Assembly (NCBI RefSeq): GCF_958298935.1
Contig: NC_084942.1
Location: forward strand, 10,423,501-10,487,500
DNA length: 64,000 nucleotides
Direction: 5' to 3'
Origin: Phragmites australis
Lineage: Eukaryota > Streptophyta > Magnoliopsida > Poales > Poaceae
The position numbers and the translations under genes were made by a program. How positions within the stretch are numbered: the first letter of the stretch is position 1; the number at the start of each line of letters is the position of its first letter. Positions 33,275 through 43,700 of the stretch are shown here, one piece after another. The notes below the pieces were generated by a model, which was not told the DNA's origin, ran no database searches, and saw only the letters and a list, made by a program, of their open reading frames with translations.

Positions 33275-35924
33275 TGTCATGGCCCAAATAGCTAATTGCG
33301 TATTTAAGTAGTGAATAGTAATTATCACATGTGTTATTGCGTGTTGGCCTGTAAATTTAGTTGAACGTGCTTCAAATCCCTTAGAGGTGGTTTAGAGCCA
33401 CTTAGAGTAAACCTAAGTGCCTCGGTGGTGAAAGAGTATCGAAGAAGGGAGACTTAGAACCAATTCAGCAAGAAACCCTAGTCGTGGTCTGACCGAGGCT
33501 ACCTGCGGTCTGACCGCCAGCTTTCAACAGAGGCACAACTTAAGGCAACCGGCCTCTCTCTCACTCTCTCCCTCTCTCATTTGGCCTCTCTTCCTCTCTC
33601 TCCACCAAACTCTAGGTATTGGAGGGATTTCCGTTCATCACGATCGAAGGTCGGAGATCGGAGGTGGGGACTCCCATGAGGTTCCCAAAGGGCTTCACCA
33701 AGCTCTTTTCCCCTTTCCCCTCACCAAAAAGGAGTTCTTCGCCGCTTTTCTCCAACCATGAGCTCTCTTCCCCTTTTTAGAGTCAAATCGGTGGATCGAA
33801 GCATTCCCGAAGCGAAGTGACCTAATACAAAGTTCCCCTATGCCAAGGTGAACATCGCCATGCAGTCTTTCCATTATTTCCTAGCTCGATCCGGTCGTCA
33901 TTTCAGCTTTTGCTTGGAAACCCATTTTCAACCCTAGATATATATCTACTTTTTAGAGTTTTACATGTTCGGGCCGTGCATGGTGTTCAAATGACCACGT
34001 AAAACGTTCACCTAGCCCTAGGGAGTACATTGGTGCCCTTCGTTGCTAAAGGCTTCACCGGAATCCTCGCCGGTGACCTCACGAAGGTTCTGCCGGTAGG
34101 TTCGACGGTTTGACCGCTGCTCAGGCTGGTTTGGCTGCCAGTAGGTCGGTGGAAACGATGAGTCAGCCACCAAATTTAAAGTTAGACCACCACTAGGGTC
34201 GGTTTAACCATTGCTAGGTGGTTTGGCCGCTAGCTCAACTTCAGACAGACAGCTAGAGGCAAAAACCTACTCCAAGCCGGCGGTCTGACTACCACCCCAA
34301 GGCCAGTCTGACCGTCAGCCTGTTGAAGCTAGGTACACTTAGGTTAGCTTATCTGGGGTTTCAAACTTCGGAACCCTAATCCATTGGCGGGCTTTTGCAA
34401 ATATTGTAGAACCTCGGCGCTCTAGTATATCTTGAGCAAGCATCATATGTGCACTTTTCCATTATCTGTTTGTTTATGCTATACATTCTTATTTCGTTTA
34501 GACAATGTTGCACCGACAGTTCAAGCGAGTGAGGGTGACACTAAGGCACCCCACTTCTATGAGTTGTATGCGGGTAGCTTCAGGCAACCGGCGGAGCAGC
34601 AAGGCAAGAATCTAAGCATATTGCACCCTTTGTTCAATGGAATGAAGTCTAAAATTGATAAATTATGCTTATGTATGTCGCATGTTTAGCGAGTCAAGTG
34701 TCAAGCAAAAAATGGGTAGAACCTATGTTGATTGCATGATCTCTACCTTGAATTATTGTTCATCCATACCCTTGTAAACTTGAGCACATGATCAATGTCT
34801 AATTACAAGTTTATTCGATATGCTTAGCAATACTTAGATCCTTGGTAGAAGTCGAGCGACAGTATCACTGTTGTTCGCGAGCATAGGGCTCACTTATGGT
34901 TTACGAATACATTTATAACGTTGAGATGGTTGGATGAGTGATGAGTATGAGACGAGATGTGAGTAGTGTTAGGGGTGTTTTTTGATCAGGAGGAGTCCTC
35001 GGGGCAGTTCGGGAGAGGAACCCAAACACTGTAGACCGCTTGTATTGTTTAAGGCCGTCCGTCAATGTAGTTGTCTCTAGTACTTACCTTACTCACCACA
35101 TACCAATTTAATGGTAAGGCGAACTGAATACCTCTGTAGTTGTGGTCATTTGGGCCTGGAAATTGACGGTGTGAGTGGGCGGGCTTGTAGAGGTATCTAG
35201 TTTACTCCGGGAGTAGTTTTAGATACCTCCACGCTAGCGATGCACGATCCAAATGGTTCGGGCTTATTGGGAAAGGTTGACACGAGTACTCCCTTGCGTG
35301 GGCTTATGTGGACACGTGAACTGTATGGTCCTTGAGTCGTGTGGGTCCAGGAGTATCCCCCTACAAGGTGTAAAAATATTTCAAAATGTCACGCTCTCAG
35401 TCATGAGCATGCTTCTGTTCTTTTGTATCAGTCGTAGAGTTTTCAATTTTGGTTTCATGGCCATGGTATGTTGGTATGAGGATAAGATGGTTCTTTGCAG
35501 TTATTTTTATGATGGCTCATTTTACATTTATGTTCACATGGAGGATTGCAGGGTAGAATGGCTAGTTTGGTTATTTCTAGATGTTCTCACATACTTGTCT
35601 AGGTTGCTTATCGCATATGAGTTTTACTTAATAGTGTGGCCTACTCTTGCTAACATCCAAATGCATAATCCTTAGAGTCGAGCTATTTATACGTGCTCTA
35701 TATGGATTAAGTCGTGCGAGTACCTTCGTACTTACGCTGCTCTTTCAGGTACTACTGGTGAGGAAGAGGCAGTGTTTGACTACTTTGTGCCCCCCGGCGA
35801 TGGTGACGGGCAAGAGTAGTTCATCCTACTCTGTTGGCGAGGCTTTTGAGGCAATGCCTAAGGGTATATGGTGCCACTCTCTTTTGTTGTTAATAGGTTT
35901 AATCTTCCGCTGCTTAGTTGCTTC
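33275..35924 (+). repeat. 3' LTR of element C, truncated at its end (2650 bp)
   Basis: Starts TGTCATGGCCCAAAT and follows the 5' LTR until GCTTAGTTGCTTC, corresponding to position 16754. The final ~235 bp and the target duplication are gone. The mini reading frame is at 35748-35819. Confidence 0.88.
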
Positions 35925-36629
35925 GGCAAATGCATTTAAAAAATCAATGTAACTAATCTATCTAAATTTTATAAGAGCAATAACAATTTAAAAACAAATT
36001 TAATTGGTTATAATTGATAAAAAAAATTGTTTATAAGTTATCTTAAATTCATTAATGATAATTAATTATGTAATACCTAACTGCTCGTATTTGGCCTTAG
36101 CTGTGGGACACTCAATGTCATGCAGCAAAGATATTTTTATAATCTACAGTTCATACATAGTGTCCTACAGCAAAGATATTTTTTCTTAGTGTCCCACAGC
36201 CAATATCACATTAGTGTAGTGTCCCGTAGGAAAATAGACCTATAAAGATATAGGTAACTCATCTATCTACATAGCTATTAGCCTTGCTATATTATTAACT
36301 ATATGAACAATCTAAATAAAAAAACAAATCTTCTTATGAGCACATCCACCATACATCTACAATGAGGTATTTGCAATCTATTTTCTAAATTAGAGTTTAA
36401 TTGTAGCTTTACCTCCTTAAACCTAGAGCGATCTTGCAAGTAAAGCTAACTATAAATGAAATATATATTAAGTTACTAATATTGGAGCACTTAGAACACA
36501 TTGATTCCTCCAAATCTTGAAGCCTCTAAGCACCAAGTCTCCACAAATGGCTAGCATCGGGCAAAAACAGAGCTCCTCTATGTTCTTCTTGCACTTGGGG
36601 TAGAGGTGATCAACCAATATATACTATAC
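35925..36629. other. AT-rich non-coding DNA
   Basis: No supported gene. It contains an inverted repeat at 36100-36200, listed separately. Confidence 0.5.
36100..36200. repeat. 13-bp perfect inverted repeat (hairpin candidate)
   Basis: GCTGTGGGACACT at 36100-36112 and AGTGTCCCACAGC at 36188-36200 are exact reverse complements. Between them AGTGTCCTACAGC and two copies of GCAAAGATATTTTT repeat the theme, and AGTGTCCCGTAGG follows at about 36219. It looks like a small foldback repeat. Confidence 0.8.
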
Positions 36630-36850
36630 AATCACCACTATCGGTTTGAAACAAAAAACAACAATGTTAAGGATGATATTATTGCCAGTCTATGGCATTA
36701 ACCGACAGTGATAAATGGTATCGTTGCCGATTCATGTGATCTCAATGATTAATTGACTGTTGGAAGTTATGAATATGCAATTATAATTTATCACTGGCAT
36801 TTCCAGCCAAATCGACAATGATAGTTGGTCATGGATTAGGATTTATGTTG
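36630..36850. repeat. possible CACTA-type subterminal repeat remnant
   Basis: Scattered CACTATCGGTTTG, ACCGACAGTGATAA and TATCACTGGC motifs recall subterminal repeats of grass CACTA (En/Spm) transposons. No CACTA terminus or transposase was found, so this is weak. Confidence 0.28.
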
Positions 36851-36959
36851 CGATGCTCACTATAAACATAGACAATATATGAACAGATGTACACTCATAC
36901 GGGAAAGACGTACACACCCGCCGCCATGGTCACGCCCGTGTTGGTGGAATTTTTATTTT

Positions 36960-37352
36960 TTGGCTCCTTTCAAAAATAGGTTTTTTACAAATGGACCCTC
37001 CGGGGAAAGATGTCCAGAATTGGACCCTTAGTGGCGCCATATGTTCATTTCATGGCGCCATAAAACTTCGTGTTGTGCTATGCCGTGTCAGATGCGCACT
37101 GGAAGAGCATGGATGATGTGGCCTAGTACTGCGCCAAAGTACTTGGCGTTGTATGTTAAATGAACAGCGCCAGATAACTTGGCGATGTGTGACTGGAATA
37201 TTTAGCCAGGCCTGTTTCTTTCACTCTGCCCTCTCCTCCTCACTTTCCCCACCCGACTCAAACCTCTCTTCTGCTCTGCCGCCATCCCTCTCTCCTTCCT
37301 CCCTAAAATCCATCAAAACCGAAGGGATTGAAGCCTTCTTTTTTGGTGGAAA
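36960..37352 (+). other. upstream region of the GRF-like pseudogene with GGCGCC-type repeats
   Basis: TGGCGCCAT occurs near 37032 and 37061, and TACTTGGCG and AACTTGGCG with partner GCGCCA forms lie between 37131 and 37185. A pyrimidine-rich 5'-UTR-like segment (37210-37300) leads to the ATG at 37353. This is seen in the sequence; any regulatory role is unknown. Confidence 0.45.
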
Positions 37353-38991
37353 ATGGTTGGTAAGGTAATCCCCCTCCCATCCACTAATTATTTGCAATAC
37401 AAACTCTCTTTGTGATGAGATTGGGAGGTACCCCTAGAATCTAGGGTTTGTTGCAATGTTTGGTTGTTAGGTCATTTTTGGATTAGTGATGTGAGTTATG
37501 GCAAATTACATATGTAGTTTTTAAGGTAGTTTAACATATGTCTATTAAGTATTTACTCAATGGGGTTTGGTGTAGTTATATATGTAGATTTTCATTTAGT
37601 TAGATTTATTCGTATTAATTACATCTTAATAGTTTAGGGTGGAATATGCAGTGTTGAGATGTCATTGAGCCATAGAGTGCCAAGGCCGAGGGACAACAAA
37701 CACTATCCCACCATCAAAAATTGTGATGCCCCAGTGCCTCCTGCTATTCCCATTCTGAACTACGAATGTGGAGTGCCCGCCGAGGTTAAACAGTCGAGGC
37801 ATCCTCCGACGGCTACCTGTGCTTACTACACTTATGCGGACAATCGTGTAAGTGCATAATATTCTTTTATAGTAATAATGAAACTACTTAGTTGTTTATT
37901 TATTTTTCATAATTTGACAGGACGACATGATATGCTTCTTCTTCCAGTGGATTGATGGCCTAAAGATGTATGACTCGAGAATCTATTTATTCCTGTAATG
38001 GTATCATCACACAAGTCCATACCGTCAGTTCAAGCGTTTGGTACTATCTCCACCTAACCCACCAAAAATGACAGAAGAGGAGGAAGCTAGTGCTAGGCGT
38101 GTGAGTAACCCCCCCCCCCCCCCCGGTGCCATTGTGGTGTCCGTGCACAGCTGCAGCGTCCGCTTGCGGGTTTGACATATGCTCCTTTCTTTTGTTGCTC
38201 GAAACGGGACCATGTAAGTTGTGAAACATATGAATCATAATAACGATTTTGTACTATTTGTATGCTAATTTGGACTTGGTTGCAAAATGGTTGGGCTATT
38301 TGCAACTTCAAAGAGTTCATATAAGGTCCGAAGTCGTATTGATCGGAGGAGGAGGAAGTGGCAGAATACATGTCATATGACAAGATGCTATACGACGAGA
38401 ATCCACCGATAAAGTGTCAGTGTGGAATCCCAGCTCGGAAGGGTGTGGTGCCATCTAAGCTCGAACATGGATACTTTTGTGGTAACGTGGTCGGCGATGA
38501 CTGGATGAGTAACCAAATTGTGGAAGCATTTTTGTTGGTTATTTGGAAGTCTAACTTGTAGAAACTATGTTACAAGAGACTTTCAAAGGTTGACATGAAC
38601 TGGTGGAGCGTATATGCAGGCTCGAACCTTTAGCCAAGAACGAGATGAGGAGTAGGTATAATATGCCATCTCCGTCGTGGGATGTTCTGAGCCAGATTAT
38701 TAGGGAGAAGAAATTAGGTATGGAGGCACAGCTATGGTGGAGGAAGAATCGTGACAAGTACCCACTACCGTGTAAAGTGAATGAGCAACGAGGGACTGAA
38801 AGAGAAGGCCAAACATTGAATTTTAAGTCACATAAGGAGGCTATGGATTGGTATGATATGAGATGTAAAGCTCAAGAGGATGCATCTTAAGAGGTGCAAT
38901 TGGGGACGATGAAGGGGCTTGTTGCAAATTTGCCCGAAGTTGTACCCGATGACGGTGATGATGAGGTGCTAGTTGATGGCGACGAGGACTA
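37353..38991 (+). pseudogene. decayed multi-exon gene, GRF-zinc-finger-like repeat-associated family
   Basis: Exon 1 may be only MVGK (ATG at 37353, then GTAATC). After an intron ending TGCAG near 37650, exon 2 reads MSLSHRVPRPRDNKHYP and YECGVPAEVKQSRHP, a CxCG-like start of a GRF-type finger. A GTAAGT ... TTGACAG intron (about 37848-37920) joins FFFQWIDGLKMYD, the expected second half. A second finger-like segment, KCQCGIPARKGVVPSK with GYFCG, is at 38414-38485. The end is WWRKNRDKYPLP, a stop at 38888, and an acidic tail ending 38991. A C16 tract, missing cysteines and several stops mean it is dead. I recognise the family only as repetitive GRF-like proteins of grasses. Confidence 0.55.
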
Positions 38992-39743
38992 GCATGTACA
39001 TGCTATTAGATTAAACTTCTAGTCAAACTGAATGTGTTAAGTGTTATGTCACGCTTGATGTGTTATTTTAATTCATGTAACTAAATACTGTAACTTGATG
39101 TGAAACAAATGTGTATTATCCTCGAAACATTTATTTGTGGTCGAATGCCATGATGTGAATTCCTAATTGGTCTTCAAGAAACATAGTAAAATGTCCCTAC
39201 TTTGATAGAATTAGAGGCCTAATAAAAACTGGTTGTGCGGTAAATGAAATGAAATACATGAGGTACTTGTGGTATTGACCGCTGCTCCGAGGTACTCGCG
39301 GACTGAGCATGAGGGGCAACATCCACTAAAGCGAGCGACCGGCAACCGTGGCAAGCTGCCACTCGCCGAAGGCATGGCTGGATCCACTGCAAAATTTTAC
39401 TTGTAATCGATAAAAACCCTACTTGTATTGCGGAGAAAATAGTGGTTGCATATAAAATCATCAGTCGTACCTCCAAAGTTCCTCTAAAAGTGTTCGCTTC
39501 TTCAACGCTTCCAACGGGGACCCTTAAGGCATTGCTAATTTTGTTAATAGACTGCCTCACATCCATATCCTGCAAGTCAAAGGTGTCCATTAGAAAGAGT
39601 GGAGCAATGTTGAATTGTGCAGGTATGATCTTGAAAGCACTCACCACTCAGTCTAGGATGGGGGCGATCTCAACAAGTGTCCCCTCTCAAGTGCGGGAGT
39701 CATAGGGTGTGTTGTTGTCGTCTGATGACTCAATATCCACGTA
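38992..39743. other. no recognisable gene
   Basis: A 142-codon open frame on the minus strand (39219-39647) includes FKIIPAQFNIAPLFLMDTF and EANTFRGTLEVRLMILYATT. It looks protein-like in its first half only, and I cannot assign it. It could be an exon of a decayed transposon gene. Confidence 0.3.
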
Positions 39744-40796
39744 TGTCACACCATGATTCTCAATTTTTGTAAATTTCTAAAATTTTCCAAGATTAGATTA
39801 TAGGTTGAATTAGAATAGGAAAAAGACTATTTTCTAAATTCAAATTCAAATTTGAATAAGGTTATTATTGGCTTGAGTGAATTCATGTTGGAAATAGGCA
39901 TGCAGGGTTTATTCGATTTTTGTTTGGCTTTTATTTGGTTTTGTTTGAATTTGATTTGCTTTAGAATAGAAATAGAAAAGGATAGCATAGAAAAAGAAAA
40001 TAAAAGGAAACCTAAACCTAAAACCGGCCCGTTTCCCCTCTCTCTACCCGGCCCACGTCAGCGCCATGTGTAAGCCACATCAGCACATGTCACTCCACTT
40101 TGCCACATCCGCCCTTGCCACGTGGACAACCACATCACCTGCCACCTCAACCGCCACATCACCAAATGTGCTGATGTGTCATAACAAGTCATGTCCAGTT
40201 AGCATTGCACAATAAATAGGATTTCCAGTATAAAAATAAATCTGATAATTCCAACAATTCATGTAATTTTGCAGAAAAACCTCTATTTAGTAAAAAGCTT
40301 ATAACTTTTTCGTCTTAGTTCCTTTTTCAGTGATTCTTGTGTTGTTTGATTTGTTTTTCATACCTCTATCTTTCTAGATAGATTTTACCTTCTTGTTCTT
40401 CTATTTTGTATATTGTTCTTAGTGTGTTTTGTTTGTATGTTTGATGGTATTTGTGCGATTAGAGAACAACGCCTCGGATTAGTTTGAGGAACATCAAGAC
40501 CAGGAGATAGGAGAAGGCAAGTGTCCTTGATCATCTTGAGCTTATGTTTTAAATATTTTATTTTACAAAATTGCATGTAATGTCAACTTGATGGGTAGTC
40601 ACCTATATTAGGGTTTGCCCTAGTTCCTCTTTCACATCCCTTGAAACCTAGGTGGTAGTTAATATGATGTCTTTTGGGTAGATTTGCTTAGCCATGCTGT
40701 TCAGATGTTGGGAAGTGTTTTATACTTGACTAATGAACTAATGTAACATAAGTCTTAGGCCTTGAGCAAATAGATTGTTGTGATGGTGATCGTAGA
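39744..40796 (+). repeat. gypsy-type LTR fragment, plus orientation
   Basis: Begins TGTCACACCATGATTCTC and continues with AT-rich then CCACGTCAGC-rich sequence and a GAACATCAAGACCAGGAGAT segment of the kind seen in large grass gypsy LTRs. It is cut at 40797 by another repeat start. No partner LTR is in the window. Confidence 0.45.
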
Positions 40797-43700
40797 TGTA
40801 AGACCCCAGACCCGAGATCTCATGTACCTCCTGTATCAGTCCCTGGATCAAGTAACTGATACATATATTATAACAGTATTGGTATCACAGTCAGACTTCG
40901 CACATAAGTATTATGGTTCAGAGCATAAAGGGGGTTTACAAACCAAATATATTACAAACCAGGCCGAGAGGCCAATAAGCATAGCGGATAGCAAAAGCCC
41001 AAGCCACAGGCAGTTTAGGGTGCGAACGCGACCTTTTTAAGACTACTCTTCATCTTCGGCTTCACCTCCAGCGAAGTCGGCATCGGCTTCCTTATCTATA
41101 TGACAGCAAGAGTGAGTACGAAATGTACTTAGCAAGTTCTATACTACTTCAAGGTGTTGATAGATGCATAAAGGGGTTATTCAAGGATAAAGCTTTATGA
41201 CTTAGATTTAAGCGTAAAGTAGTTTATGCAGGTATCCAATTGTATCAACTATGATCGACATCAAAACATTTTAAGTAGTTCAAAGCCAGGTAACAAGCTA
41301 TATAAGGGGGTTTTGGGGTCCTGGGAGGGGCTACACCACACTCTGCAGTCCCTTTTGTCATATCTGGTGTACCTCTAGTACCACACAGATCCTGGTAGAT
41401 TGAGCGAGCAACCTCATCACACAGACATCTAGCCCACACACTCACTCATCAAGACACATACACCCGGAGTATAGTCAAAAAGGTTCTGCCTTCGCATGTC
41501 CATAACCATGGATACGGCTATTTGAATACATTTACACTCTGCAGAGGTTGTACAACTTTACCCACGCGATATGCTCAGCCTCCATCAAGTGGAGGAGCGA
41601 ATCATACCGAGACTCTTCAAACACTTTTCCTGCTGGCCTTTTCCACGAGACACGCCAAGTATCAGAGCTGCATGCTCTGAAAGCCAGCTTCCCTTTCTAA
41701 GCCTAGGCCGGTTCCTGAAACCTCCAAACAACGAGACAAATGGACTCTTGGCTGCTCGCTGCTCTCAGCCTCCTGGTATGATGCCCAACCTAGTCCGGTG
41801 AAGGAGAGGTCAAGTCCTGCCCATTCAGTGGTTGCACGGGGGTTGCTAAGGCATGGCTGCGAAATGACTCGGTCCATAAATGGCCAGGGCAGATATCTTC
41901 CGGTAATGAATACCGCAAAGGTAGCTCAAGCCCCCAAGAGCATCATCATCCAGAGTACTACTCCATCTGCCCCCACCAAAACAGTTTTCACCCATTTTTA
42001 CATGTCACCCTCCACATCCCACAAGACATCAAGAATTTCACAACCACCACGGCATTCACAACCATCGAGGATTCATGCTATATGAGTTATCATTGATACA
42101 GTAAATCTTATCTCTGAGGAGATGTGTTTTCAAAAGCGACATAACCGAGGAGACGTATTCAATCCTAAGCATGCTAGATATCAAGATGTCGTCTGTCATG
42201 AATATAGATAATAACAGTTAATCCTAGGGTGATCTGTATTTTGGATGATAATATTCATAGCATGGCAAGTGTTTAATAGGATTAGCTACCATAAGCAGTT
42301 GTAAAAGTGCAATACATAACACATGCAATATAAGTCCAGTTTTAAGTTGAGCATGTAGATTATTTAAAAAAATATGTTCAATGAACAAGGATATAGGACT
42401 TGCCTTCTCCGGAGTTATCTTCAAATTCTTGTGTGAGGAACCGTCCAGATAATATTCTAATTAATCACCAGGAGGATCATTATTCATAATCACAACCTCG
42501 ATGATTAACCAGAATATCATACCGGTAGTCCCGGCACGTGTTTTGTACCCAAGATCGAAATACATGCATTTCCAACATGTACATCACAACATAGCTTAAT
42601 AAAGAGCAAGTAGTTAACATCATATTATAAATTCTTAAGCATGCAATAAGTTATCACAATTTACAGCAAAAGAGAGCTAGGAGGAGGCTAAAACCTGCTC
42701 AACTCCTAACCAACAAAAGAACTAAGCAGCGGAAAACTAAAAGCTATACAATAAAAAGATATGGAGTCGCATGCCCTTAGGCTCCATACCAGAACACTGA
42801 GTTTGGAGTAGAGTCTACTACCCCTGCCTACCACCCTGACCGGCAGGCACAAAGTAGCCAAACACCGCCCCCTCCTCGCCGACCTGTGAACCTGCATCAA
42901 CTTAAGGGCAGCACCCTGAGTACGAAGGTACTCGCAAGTCATACACAATATGGGTATATAATATCCCGACTCTAAGGATTATGCATTGAGCTGGTAGCAA
43001 GAGTTAAACAACTTAGACATATGTGTGAGCAACTAACTTAACCAACATATATGAAATTACCCTGCAACTACCAACTGATCGTATGAAACTGAAACCACAT
43101 TAGTATCAATGTATAACAAGTGTCATCTCAACCACCTCCCACATATCCGAACCACAAACCACATATCTGAACCATACAACCGAACCAACCACGAGAACTC
43201 TACGACCAGGTGCAAATGAAATAATAGCATGCTCATGACCGAGAGCGCGGCAGTTCGAACTGTTTATACACCCTGCAGAGGGATACTCCTGGACCTACAG
43301 GACATGAGGACCATAACGGCTTGTAGCACCCGCTAAAGTGCACACAAGAGGGTACTCGTGACAACCTTTCCCAACCAGCCCCAACCATGTGGGGCATGCA
43401 CTGCTCGGTGCTGCGATACTAGAACTACTCCTGGAGCAAACTAATACCGCTTACAAGTCCGCTCACTCACACCGTCGATGTCCACGCCCACAAAGCCACA
43501 ACTACGAAAGTATTCGGTTCGCCTTAGCATTAGATCGGCATATGGTGAGTAAGGTAAGTGCTAAAGCCAACTACCCTGACGATCGGACTTAAACGATGCA
43601 AGTGGCCTACTGTGTTCGGGTTCCCTTCCTGAACTACCCCCGGACTTTCCTTGAGGGCAGATAACACCCCTAACACCGTCCACATCTCATCTCATACTCA

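Larger units (their letters stand above)
14179..35924 (+). mobile_element. Ty3/gypsy Tekay/Del-like element C, nested and truncated
   Basis: LTRs starting TATCATGGCCC (5') and TGTCATGGCCC (3') enclose a PBS, gag, protease, RT, RNase H, integrase with chromodomain, and a polypurine tract. It is interrupted by element D (18772-28860) and by a solo LTR (30105-30763). The 3' LTR lacks its last ~235 bp. Over the first ~190 bp the two LTRs differ at roughly one site in ten by eye, so the insertion is old. The lineage call rests on the LRVPTEVI-type integrase end, the chromodomain and the large LTRs. Confidence 0.85.

Noticed and set aside
36630..36850. CACTA transposon
   Set aside because: Only subterminal-like motifs are seen; no CACTA ends, target duplication or transposase, so kept as a weak repeat call.
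39219..39647. 142-codon minus-strand frame
   Set aside because: The first half looks protein-like, but I recognise no domain and it has no partner exons; recorded only as unassigned sequence.
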